Positions 1 through 7,438 of a DNA stretch of 17,225 nucleotides are shown piece after piece; positions within the stretch are counted from its first letter, which is position 1, and each line of letters begins with the position of its first letter. Below the pieces are notes generated by a model. That model searched no databases, had not been told where the DNA came from, and was given only the letters and a program-made list of their open reading frames with translations. Where the stretch lies: the NCBI GenBank assembly GCA_902488785.1, contig CABTXJ010000008.1:1-17225 (forward strand), read 5' to 3'. This DNA comes from an uncultured Eubacteriales bacterium. GTDB lineage: Bacteria; Bacillota; Clostridia; TANB77; CAG-508. A program made the translations under genes and the position numbers.

Positions 1-990
1 GCAAGAAAATATGATGTTTTAGACTATCCAAATGAAGATAGAAAAAAGCAAAAAATTCCAATGCCAAGATTGGGAGGCCTTGCTATAATAATGGGCTTTG
101 TAATTGCAATGGCATATATTATAATTACAAATTTAGTATGTAAGGAAATAGTTTTTGAATCAGAAAATCTTAAATTATTTGTAGGTATGCTATTAGGAGC
201 AATTGTAATATCTATAACAGGATTTTTAGATGATAAGTATGATATATCTGCAAGACAAAAGTTTATAGGGCAGATAATAGCAGCTGTGATTGTTATTGCA
301 TTTGGTCTTAGAATAACTAAAATATCAATACCATTTACAACAAATGCATGGATACTCCCAAATTGGTTTTCATATTTTATAACATTGTTATGGATAGTAG
401 GAATCACAAATGCAATAAATATTATAGATGGGCTAGATGGATTAGCTACAGGAATTGTTTTAATAGCAGCTTTTTCACTTGCTATAGTATTTTATTTAAG
501 TTCTTCACCATTACTTTCAATATTTATAGCTGTTGCAATAGGTGGAGGATCACTTGGCTTTATACCATATAATAGGTTTCCTGCTAAAACATATTTAGGT
601 GATATTGGATCAAACTTTCTAGGCTTTATGCTTGCTACAGTATCATTATTAGGTGTAGGAAAAACATATGTAGTAATAGTAATGGCACCAGTATTAATAC
701 TTGGTATACCAATTTTTGATACATTATTTGCAATGATAAGAAGAGCGGTAAAGAAAAAAAGACTTTCTGCAATGTTTGAAGCAGATGGAAATCATATACA
801 CTATAGGCTTATAAAAAAGGGATATTCAGTAAGACAAACTGCAAGAATGCTCCAAGGTATTACACTTGCATTTGCATTATTTGCAATAATTGCAATAGAT
901 GGTGGATTACTTAAAAGTCTTACATATACTATACTTGTCTGTACATTAGTATATATAGGTATTGATGATATCTTTCCTAAAAATGAATAG
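1..990 (+). CDS. wecA: WecA/TagO-type polyprenyl-phosphate sugar-1-phosphate transferase (5' end missing)
   Basis: The reading frame is open from the first base, so the gene starts upstream; 329 codons are visible and probably only 15-30 are missing. The family transfers a sugar-1-phosphate (commonly GlcNAc-1-P) from a UDP-sugar to undecaprenyl phosphate on the cytoplasmic face, the first step of teichoic acid or other lipid-linked glycopolymer synthesis. The landmarks occur in the usual order: PMPRLGG (about nt 58-78), DDKYD (about 229-243), NxxNxxDGLDGLATG (about 409-453), GDIGSNFLG (about 601-627) and HIHYRL (about 793-810, the family's conserved His loop). Many hydrophobic segments fit a multi-span membrane protein. 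The HIHxRL loop favours WecA/TagO over MraY. The gene ends just before a hairpin terminator at 1039-1061. The exact sugar and acceptor polymer cannot be read from sequence. Confidence 0.9.
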   Translation, partial: ARKYDVLDYPNEDRKKQKIPMPRLGGLAIIMGFVIAMAYIIITNLVCKEIVFESENLKLFVGMLLGAIVISITGFLDDKYDISARQKFIGQIIAAVIVIAFGLRITKISIPFTTNAWILPNWFSYFITLLWIVGITNAINIIDGLDGLATGIVLIAAFSLAIVFYLSSSPLLSIFIAVAIGGGSLGFIPYNRFPAKTYLGDIGSNFLGFMLATVSLLGVGKTYVVIVMAPVLILGIPIFDTLFAMIRRAVKKKRLSAMFEADGNHIHYRLIKKGYSVRQTARMLQGITLAFALFAIIAIDGGLLKSLTYTILVCTLVYIGIDDIFPKNE

Positions 991-1038
991 TAGTAATAAA
1001 ATAATATAAATAAAATAAAATGTATAAAATATATAAAT

Positions 1039-1067
1039 AAAAATCTCTAAAGGAGATTTTTTATTTT
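1039..1067 (+). terminator. Rho-independent terminator after the WecA/TagO gene
   Basis: The left arm AAATCTC (1041-1047) pairs perfectly with GAGATTT (1053-1059). Flanking A/T pairs lengthen the stem, and a T-rich run follows. It lies about 50 bases after the stop codon. Confidence 0.8.
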
Positions 1068-1100
1068 GGATAAAAAAAGAAGAGATATAGATACTATTTG

Positions 1101-1129
1101 TTGCAATGTTAACATAATCGTGGTATAAT
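1101..1129 (+). promoter_or_regulatory. Promoter of the sortase gene
   Basis: TTGCAA (1101-1106) and TATAAT (1124-1129) are separated by 17 bases. A TGG just before the -10 box makes it an extended -10 site. It implies a 5' leader of about 95 bases before the sortase start. Confidence 0.7.
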
Positions 1130-1231
1130 AAATATATATATTACAATAATAATAAATACAAATGTGTTTTTTAGTAGTATATAAGTGTAGAGAATATAAT
1201 ATTATTTTGTAAATTATGGAGGCTTAAGAAT

Positions 1232-2143
1232 ATGAACAACAACAATAATAATTTAAAAGGAACTAGCAAAAATAGAAACAAGAAAATTTTTTGGCAAATA
1301 GTTACATGGTGTGGCTTAGCATTAGTATTATTTTCATTATACAATAAGTATAATCAAACTCAATTTGATAATGAAAAACAACAAATAGTACAAAAGATGG
1401 AAAAAGAAAATTCTGAAAAAATGGAAAAAGCAAATGCAAAAATTGAAGAAAATAGAGCACAACTTATTGAAGCAAATAACAAGAAAAAAGAAACAGATGA
1501 AAAAATTAAAAAGCTAAAAGAAAGTGAAGCTGTAAAATTTGCATTAAAAGAAGAAAAAATTGCTAAAACATTTAAAGAATTTTCAAAGATGTCATCAGAT
1601 GTTATAGCATATGTTGAAATACCAAATTTGGAAATTGAAGAACCTATTTGCAAAACAAAGGACAACAGTTATTATTTAAGAAAAAATCTTTTAGGACAAT
1701 ATTATGAAAATGGTACAGCATTTGTAGAACAAAATAATAAAATAGATTTTACAGATGACAATACAGTTATATATCATCATAATATGCTAAAAGAAGGAGT
1801 TGATTTTTCTAATCTATATAAGCTAACAAAAGATGGTGTAGCAAGTAAACATCCATATATCAATTTGTATTACAATAACAAGTTACATGTATACAAAATA
1901 TTTAGTAGTTATATGGCATACCCAGATGTTGATTATAGGTCATTACAATTCTACGACACATTTGATAAGTTAGATTATTTAGAAGAACTATATAGTAGAA
2001 GTGAAGTTGAATTAGAAAAACCAAGCTTTAATGAAAATACTAAGATAGTAACATTATCAACTTGTGCAGAAGAAGGAATGAGAACTGTAGTACATGCAAT
2101 ACTTGTAGAAGATGATTCAAAAGTAGCAACAATATATGATTAG
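1232..2143 (+). CDS. srtB: Class B sortase with coiled-coil stalk
   Basis: A 303-residue cysteine transpeptidase expected to cut a sorting signal on secreted proteins and join them to the cell wall or to pili. An Asn-rich N-terminus is followed by one membrane anchor (about 19-38), then a Lys/Glu-rich helical stretch (about 46-118) that looks like a coiled-coil stalk, then the catalytic domain. The active-site set is visible: His183 in YHHN, Cys278 in TLSTC and Arg284 six residues later, in the SrtB pattern TLSTC...R.VV. The usual SrtB His motif is close to YGHN, so the Gly is replaced by His here. The start is supported by GGAGG at 1218-1222, nine bases upstream. It appears to be a single-gene unit between its own promoter and a strong terminator. 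No protein with an obvious sorting signal is encoded in the window, so its substrate is unknown. Confidence 0.9.
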   Translation: MNNNNNNLKGTSKNRNKKIFWQIVTWCGLALVLFSLYNKYNQTQFDNEKQQIVQKMEKENSEKMEKANAKIEENRAQLIEANNKKKETDEKIKKLKESEAVKFALKEEKIAKTFKEFSKMSSDVIAYVEIPNLEIEEPICKTKDNSYYLRKNLLGQYYENGTAFVEQNNKIDFTDDNTVIYHHNMLKEGVDFSNLYKLTKDGVASKHPYINLYYNNKLHVYKIFSSYMAYPDVDYRSLQFYDTFDKLDYLEELYSRSEVELEKPSFNENTKIVTLSTCAEEGMRTVVHAILVEDDSKVATIYD

Positions 2144-2195
2144 AAAAGAAAAAAGAAAAAAAGTAAAGGTAAAAAAGAAACAAACAAAATATTAT

Positions 2196-2236
2196 ATTCA
2201 TAAAAGGCAGGAGTAATCTCCTGCTTTTTTATGAAT
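2196..2236 (+). terminator. Strong hairpin terminator after the sortase gene
   Basis: GCAGGAG (2207-2213) pairs perfectly with CTCCTGC (2218-2224) around a TAAT loop. The stem then continues through A/T pairs and an outer ATTCAT/ATGAAT arm. The A-run on the left and T-run on the right would let it work in both directions. Confidence 0.9.
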
Positions 2237-2368
2237 ATAATTATACATATATATAACTATTTGTTATAAATTATACATATATAATAATTTATGATAAATT
2301 ATATATAATGAAAACTAATAAAAAATATTAAAAACTAATAAAATAAAAGGTATTGAAAGGAAAAATAT

Positions 2369-3052
2369 ATGGAATTATTAAGGGTAGAAAATTTATGTAA
2401 GCATTATGGTAAAGAAGGAAAAAGTAATTTTGTAAAAGCAGTAGATAATGTATCTTTTACTGTATCAAAAGGTGAATTTGTTTCAATAGTTGGTAAGTCA
2501 GGATCAGGTAAGTCTACACTATTACATATGCTAGGAGGAGTAGATAAGCCAACTTCTGGAAAAATATATATAAATGGAGTAGATATATATTCACTTAAAG
2601 AATCTAAATTGGCAGAATTCAGAAGAAGGGAAGTAGGACTTATTTACCAATTCTATAACCTACTTCCAATACTTAATGTAGAAGAGAATATAACTCTTCC
2701 TATACAATTAGATGGTAAAAAGGTAGACAAAAAGAAGTTAGAAGATATACTTAAAAAACTTGGATTAGAAGATAAGAAGAATAATTTGCCAAATGAGTTA
2801 TCTGGTGGTCAAGAGCAAAGGGTTGCAATAGCAAGAGCACTTGCAAATGAACCAAAGGTTATACTTGCAGATGAACCTACAGGAAACCTAGATACTAAAA
2901 ATGCAAGAGAAATAATGGAACTTTTAAAATATACAAATAAGGAATTAGGACATACTATTATTATGATAACACATGATGATGATTTAGCATTAGAAGCAGA
3001 TAGAATGATAACAATAGAAGATGGAAAGATAGTAGAAGATAAGGAAGTATAA
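2369..3052 (+). CDS. ABC transporter ATPase of the LolD/MacB type
   Basis: A 227-residue nucleotide-binding subunit that powers the permease encoded immediately downstream. Walker A is GKSGSGKST (42-50), the Q-loop Gln is residue 94 (YQFYNLLP), and the signature LSGGQEQR (144-151) has Glu where many homologues have Gln. Walker B is VILADEP (164-170), the D-loop is GNLD, and the switch His is residue 202. Length and motifs match the ATPases that pair with FtsX/MacB-fold (type VII) permeases, which mostly work by mechanotransmission across the membrane rather than classical transport. GAAAGG at 2355-2360 is eight bases before ATG. The stop is one base from the permease ATG (TAATATG), so translation is probably coupled. 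No two-component system is adjacent, unlike many bacitracin-resistance (Bce) loci, so the substrate is open. Confidence 0.92.
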   Translation: MELLRVENLCKHYGKEGKSNFVKAVDNVSFTVSKGEFVSIVGKSGSGKSTLLHMLGGVDKPTSGKIYINGVDIYSLKESKLAEFRRREVGLIYQFYNLLPILNVEENITLPIQLDGKKVDKKKLEDILKKLGLEDKKNNLPNELSGGQEQRVAIARALANEPKVILADEPTGNLDTKNAREIMELLKYTNKELGHTIIMITHDDDLALEADRMITIEDGKIVEDKEV

Positions 3053-3053
3053 T

Positions 3054-6000
3054 ATGGGGTTTTTTAAAGATATAACAGTTAAATATTTAAAGAAAAATAA
3101 GGAAAGAACAATTGCAACAATTATAGGACTTATGATAGGTGTTGCAATGATACTTACTGTAAGTATGCTTGCTGAATCATCAAAACTTGTAATATCAGAT
3201 GTAGAAAGAATGGGTTCAGGAAGTGCGGAAGCAGTATTTAAAAAAGTAGGTAAAGAAAAGTTTGATATATTAAAGGAAAATAAGAACTTTGCAGAAGTTG
3301 CGCCATACTTAAGAATTGGATCTAAAAAGGTATCACTAGAAGAAAAAAATGAAAAAAATTATACACAAGAAGCTAGAGTATACTATGTAGATATTAATGC
3401 AATCAAGAAAACAAAAGACATATATTTTTCTAAATTAAAAAATGAAGAATATGAAATTAAAGAAGGCGATGTATTCATATCAAATGCTTTGGCAAATAAC
3501 CTATCACAAAAAAAGGACATTGAAGGAAAAACAATAAGATTAAAATCAGTAGAAAGTGGTAGAGAATTAAGAGAAGATATACCAGGTGAAATTGAAAAAA
3601 TAGATGGGCTAACTATAACTAAAAGATTTGAAGATAACTCAATAGATGCAAGCTCAATATTTGTAATTAAAGACTTTAAAAAAGAAAATCTAATAGATAG
3701 AGCTAACACATTAGGATTTTGTGTAACATTAAAAAACAAATCTGCAGCACTTAAAACATTAAAACAAATTGCATTTGAAAATAATATGATTAAAGATGAA
3801 AAAGAATCAATAAGTGGTGATATATACTATAATAATATGCTACTTTTACCATATGATGTAACAAGCAATAATGCAATTAACAAATCACTATTTGTAGTAC
3901 AAATATTCCTATTTGCTGTAATAGGTGTTGCAACAATCCTTGTTATATATAACAGCTTTACAATATCAATTGCAGAAAGAAGAAAAGATTATGGTATGTT
4001 AATATCAATAGGTGCAAGCAAAAAGCAAATTAGAAAACTTGTAATAATAGAAGTTATGATAATGGCAACACTTGGATTGCTACTAGGCTTTACTATAGGA
4101 TTTTTAGGAATAAAATTACTATATTTTGTACTAAATATACTAATTGAAAAATTAATTGACCTTCAAGCAAGCCAAGGAAATGCATATAATATTCCACTAC
4201 AACTTAAAATGGTATTTAATGTGTCAGTAATCTTAACTACAACAGTAGTTACATATATAATTACATATTTAGGAATACTAAGACCTGCAAGAAAAGCTGC
4301 TAAAACATCACCAATTGAATCAATAAAAGGAATTGATGAAGTTGTATACAAAAAAAGAAATGTAAAAACAAGCAAACTATCTAAAAAGATATTAGGGATT
4401 GAAGGAGATTTGGCAAATAAGTCACTTAAAAGAAGTAGGGGTAGATATAGGATAACAATAGTATCACTTACTGTTTCAATAGTACTATTTTTGATAGTAC
4501 AAAATACTTTAACTATTGGAAATATGGAAGCGGAGAATATATCACCAGATATGTTTAAAGATGCTGACTATATTGTAGGAGCATACATAGGTGAAAATGT
4601 AAATAAGATGATACAAGGAAATGAAAACATACCAAAAGAAGAAAAAACAAAAGAAGTAATTAAACAAGGAAATAACATTGCAGATAATGATATTAGAAAA
4701 GACTTAAATATATTAAACCTATTAGAAATGGATAATTCTATATATTTAAAATATGATAATTTCAATTTAAAAAACAAAGAGCAAAAAGAATATATAAATA
4801 GAATAAAAGAAGAGAAGGCAAAAGTTATTGGTAATAGTGAATTTAAAACCGAAAAGGAAAGAAAAAAAGCTGAAGAAAATATACAAAAAGAACAAAAGGA
4901 AGCAGAAGATATTTTCAAAACAAAGATAATAGGAGCAGAAGGAAAATTATTAGACGAATACTTAAAGAAAAATGGAATAGATGAACTTAAAAAAGATGAA
5001 GCAATAGTTGTAGGAAACTTTGTAAAACGTACTGCTGAGAATTATTATAGTACAAAAATATTAGACGATAAGATAAAAGAAGATAATTTAACATTATACT
5101 CTAATTTTGATAGAGTAGAAAAAGATGGTAGTAACAAAGAAGAAAATGAAACAAATGAAGAAGAAACAAATAATGAAAGCAATGGAAAGATATCAAAAGA
5201 AAAAGATGAATTTAGTAAGCTTAAGATTAAGAAAATAGTATATGATCAAGAATTTCCTAAAGTAAAAAATATAGGCTTTGAAGATAGATTAGGTGCAATT
5301 ATAGTTAGTAAAGAGACATTTTTTGATATATATAATGATTTAGAAAACAAGTCAAAAGAAAATTACGAAGAAAATAAAGAAAATATAAATGAAGTATATA
5401 TAAAAGATATTATAGAAAATGTAAAAGAAAATAATTATAGTGGCGAAGAAGTAGAAGAACTACTTAAAATGGAAGGACATGAACATGAATATGATATAAG
5501 TTCTATAAATGTAAATAAGCTATATAGCTATAAGGGACTAAGCAGAGAAGAAAAGCAAAAAGCAGATAAGGAATTAATAGAGCTTGCAGAAAGATTTCAA
5601 AAAGAAGGAAGAGAAAATAACAAGATTAGTATGTATGTATCAAATGATAATATAGCAGTATTTTTTGGAGCAATTAGAGCAGTAACTACAATAATTAAGA
5701 TACTAATCTATGGATTCATAACTCTAATAATACTAATATCAATATCAAATGTATTTAATACAATATCTACAAATATAATATTAAGACAAAGAGAGTTTGC
5801 AAATCTTAAATCAATTGGTATGACTAAAAAGCAAATGAGAAAAATGCTAGATTTTGAATCAATATTATATGGAAGCAAGGTAATAATATATGGAATATTA
5901 GTATCATACTTACTTATGAGACTTTTAAAATATATGTTAAGAGCAAATGCAACAGTTGATGTAAGTATTAGTTTAAAAAGTATAATCTATGTTGTAGTAG

Positions 6001-6095
6001 GTGTGCTTGTAATAATCTTTACTACAATGAGATATGCAAGAACTAAGATAGATGATATGAATATAATAGATGTAATAAAAAAAGGATCAATGTAA
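3054..6095 (+). CDS. Large ABC permease with two FtsX-like halves
   Basis: A 1013-residue membrane protein with an apparent 4+4 helix plan. Helix 1 is about 18-40, followed by a first extracellular domain (about 41-275) and helices at about 278-303, 331-358 and 386-410. A second half has a helix at about 466-486, a very large extracellular domain (about 487-870), and helices at about 873-900, 936-960 and 976-996. Each half carries the FtsX-type cytoplasmic loop: ERRKDYGMLISIGASKKQIR in the first, LRQREFANLKSIGMTKKQMR in the second. Each half ends in a related motif (SPIESIKG; MNIIDVIKKG). The second extracellular domain contains Lys/Glu-rich, probably coiled-coil stretches (about 585-625) and an Asn/Glu-rich linker (about 686-705). 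It should pair with the ATPase just upstream and act in mechanotransmission, lipoprotein or peptide handling. The substrate cannot be told. Confidence 0.88.
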   Translation: MGFFKDITVKYLKKNKERTIATIIGLMIGVAMILTVSMLAESSKLVISDVERMGSGSAEAVFKKVGKEKFDILKENKNFAEVAPYLRIGSKKVSLEEKNEKNYTQEARVYYVDINAIKKTKDIYFSKLKNEEYEIKEGDVFISNALANNLSQKKDIEGKTIRLKSVESGRELREDIPGEIEKIDGLTITKRFEDNSIDASSIFVIKDFKKENLIDRANTLGFCVTLKNKSAALKTLKQIAFENNMIKDEKESISGDIYYNNMLLLPYDVTSNNAINKSLFVVQIFLFAVIGVATILVIYNSFTISIAERRKDYGMLISIGASKKQIRKLVIIEVMIMATLGLLLGFTIGFLGIKLLYFVLNILIEKLIDLQASQGNAYNIPLQLKMVFNVSVILTTTVVTYIITYLGILRPARKAAKTSPIESIKGIDEVVYKKRNVKTSKLSKKILGIEGDLANKSLKRSRGRYRITIVSLTVSIVLFLIVQNTLTIGNMEAENISPDMFKDADYIVGAYIGENVNKMIQGNENIPKEEKTKEVIKQGNNIADNDIRKDLNILNLLEMDNSIYLKYDNFNLKNKEQKEYINRIKEEKAKVIGNSEFKTEKERKKAEENIQKEQKEAEDIFKTKIIGAEGKLLDEYLKKNGIDELKKDEAIVVGNFVKRTAENYYSTKILDDKIKEDNLTLYSNFDRVEKDGSNKEENETNEEETNNESNGKISKEKDEFSKLKIKKIVYDQEFPKVKNIGFEDRLGAIIVSKETFFDIYNDLENKSKENYEENKENINEVYIKDIIENVKENNYSGEEVEELLKMEGHEHEYDISSINVNKLYSYKGLSREEKQKADKELIELAERFQKEGRENNKISMYVSNDNIAVFFGAIRAVTTIIKILIYGFITLIILISISNVFNTISTNIILRQREFANLKSIGMTKKQMRKMLDFESILYGSKVIIYGILVSYLLMRLLKYMLRANATVDVSISLKSIIYVVVGVLVIIFTTMRYARTKIDDMNIIDVIKKGSM

Positions 6096-6096
6096 T

Positions 6097-6390
6097 ATGT
6101 ATTATATATATATGCTAAGATGCAAAGATAACTCAATATATACAGGAATTACAACTAATTTAGATAGAAGAATGGAAGAACATTTTAATAAAGATAAGAA
6201 AGCGGCAAAATATACTAAAAGAGTAGGAGCACTAAAGCTTGAAAAAAGTTTTAAAACAGATAATAGAAAAAATGCATCAAAGCTAGAGTGGCATATTAAA
6301 AGATTAAATAAGAAACAAAAAGAAGAATTTTTATTAACAAGTGATTTTGATGTATTTAAAGGAAAAATACAAGAAGAAAATTATGTATAA
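6097..6390 (+). CDS. Small GIY-YIG domain nuclease-like protein (YhbQ/YazA, UPF0213 type)
   Basis: A 97-residue single-domain protein. The GIY-YIG core is readable: YIYMLRC near the N-terminus, IYTG at 14-17, Arg24/Arg25 in NLDRRMEEH, and the metal-binding Glu64 in KLEWHIKRL. This is the whole of the UPF0213 family, stand-alone GIY-YIG proteins with nuclease-like catalytic residues and an incompletely settled role in DNA metabolism. The stop of the permease gene is one base from this ATG (TAATATG again), so it probably depends on the ABC genes for translation. A link to the transporter's function is not evident and may be accidental. No hairpin terminator is visible after it before the next promoter at 6428. 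Confidence 0.88.
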   Translation: MYYIYMLRCKDNSIYTGITTNLDRRMEEHFNKDKKAAKYTKRVGALKLEKSFKTDNRKNASKLEWHIKRLNKKQKEEFLLTSDFDVFKGKIQEENYV

Positions 6391-6427
6391 AAATTAAAAA
6401 AATTAAAAAATGATATAAGCTAAAATA

Positions 6428-6456
6428 TTGATTAATTTACATAATTATGCTATAAT
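6428..6456 (+). promoter_or_regulatory. Promoter of the 72-residue protein gene
   Basis: TTGATT (6428-6433) and TATAAT (6451-6456) are 17 bases apart, and TGC precedes the -10 box as an extended -10 element. This is one of the best promoter matches in the window. Confidence 0.75.
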
Positions 6457-6463
6457 AATAACA

Positions 6464-6478
6464 GTTACATTTTGTAAC
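6464..6478 (+). promoter_or_regulatory. Perfect palindrome at the predicted transcription start
   Basis: GTTACA (6464-6469) and TGTAAC (6473-6478) are exact reverse complements separated by TTT. The site begins eight bases after the -10 box, so it overlaps or abuts the start of transcription. It could be an operator or a 5' mRNA hairpin; the sequence does not tell which. Confidence 0.45.
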
Positions 6479-6512
6479 ATTTAATTATTAACTTATTTAG
6501 GAGGCCAGAAAA

Positions 6513-6731
6513 ATGACAGATGTAAATGAAAAAGGTGTAAAAAGAGTAATCGAACTAGACTTTGTAGAAAAGAAAATGACAAGCGTATCTGAAAAAAGAG
6601 AGCTACAACCAATTGAAACAATTTCAAGTAGTTATGTTGAATCTAATGGTGTATTATACAAAGACAAGTTATACTTACTTTTAAAAGACGAAAGAGGAAA
6701 TATCAAATTAAAAATAATAGATATTGACTAA
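6513..6731 (+). CDS. Small uncharacterised protein, 72 residues
   Basis: I do not recognise this protein. It is small, charged and has no membrane segment or signal peptide. Alternating hydrophobic residues in the C-terminal half (VLYKDKLYLLLKDERGNIKL) suggest a few beta strands, as in a small barrel or sheet domain. Reality as a gene is well supported: a near-consensus promoter at 6428-6456, AGGAGG at 6499-6504 eight bases before ATG, and a clear terminator 24 bases after the stop. It is therefore a self-contained single-gene unit. Strong expression signals for so small a protein suggest abundance or tight regulation, possibly through the palindrome at 6464-6478, but no function can be assigned. 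Confidence 0.75.
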   Translation: MTDVNEKGVKRVIELDFVEKKMTSVSEKRELQPIETISSSYVESNGVLYKDKLYLLLKDERGNIKLKIIDID

Positions 6732-6754
6732 CATTTAATAATTAAATGGAAATT

Positions 6755-6777
6755 AGGATGCTAATGCATCCTTTTTT
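6755..6777 (+). terminator. Hairpin terminator after the 72-residue protein gene
   Basis: AGGATGC (6755-6761) pairs perfectly with GCATCCT (6766-6772) around a TAAT loop, followed by a run of T. Confidence 0.88.
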
Positions 6778-6838
6778 CATGTATTTTTTATTTGTCTTTA
6801 ATATTGAAAGAATAACTGGTATATGATATTTTATATTT

Positions 6839-7438
6839 ATGAATAATGAAGATAAAATACTTGAAAAAATGAAGGAAAATAATGGTATAATAACAACTAA
6901 AGAAGTAATTGAAATGGGAATAAGTTCAAAAACTATAACAAGGCTTGTAAGGAAAGATAAGCTAAGAAAAATAACAAAAGGTATGTATGTAGACAAAGAA
7001 AATTTTAATGATCCATACTTTGAAAAATTAGTAAGATGTAGGCAGGGAATTTATTCACATGAGAGTGCTTTTTATTTATATGGACTAATTAAAGAACCTA
7101 ATGTATACCAAATAACTATTCCAAGTCATTATAATACAAGAATAATAACACATGATGAGAACGAGTTTTTTTATCTTAAAAAGAATATATGTATTTATGG
7201 AATAGAAAAAATAGAAACATTAGAAAAAAATGAAGTAAATGTATATAATGTTGATAGAACAATATGTGATATATTACATGATAGTAAGAGAATAACAGAA
7301 AATAGATTAAATATGCTTTTTTCAGTATATTTAAATTATGAAAATAAAAATATTGAAAAAGCATTTGAATATGCAAAGATTTTAAATGTTGAAGATAAAT
7401 TAGAATATATGTTAAAAAGAAAAGGAAAAAATGTATGA
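6839..7438 (+). CDS. AbiEi-family antitoxin / transcriptional regulator, without an adjacent AbiEii toxin
   Basis: A 199-residue protein matching the AbiEi antitoxins of type IV toxin-antitoxin and abortive-infection systems. Residues about 5-51 form the N-terminal winged helix-turn-helix (NNGIITTKEVIEMGIS...LRKITKGMYV). The C-terminal domain shows the typical IYSHESAFYLYGL (71-83) and NVDRTICDIL (137-146) motifs. AbiEi proteins normally bind their own promoter and neutralise AbiEii, a nucleotidyltransferase toxin encoded next door. Here the next gene overlaps by ATGA at 7435-7438, but its product shows no nucleotidyltransferase motif. No clear Shine-Dalgarno precedes the ATG, and a -10-like TATGAT (6822-6827) lies only 11 bases upstream of it, so the message may be leaderless. 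Family assignment is strong. Its role as an antitoxin here is doubtful; a regulator of the two genes downstream is the simpler reading. Confidence 0.87.
   Translation: MNNEDKILEKMKENNGIITTKEVIEMGISSKTITRLVRKDKLRKITKGMYVDKENFNDPYFEKLVRCRQGIYSHESAFYLYGLIKEPNVYQITIPSHYNTRIITHDENEFFYLKKNICIYGIEKIETLEKNEVNVYNVDRTICDILHDSKRITENRLNMLFSVYLNYENKNIEKAFEYAKILNVEDKLEYMLKRKGKNV

Noticed and set aside
2261..2309. Promoter of the ABC operon
   Set aside because: TTGTTA (2261-2266) and TATAAT (2280-2285) are only 13 bases apart, and TATAAT at 2304-2309 has no -35 box. In sequence this AT-rich such boxes arise by chance. A promoter must exist here but I cannot place it.
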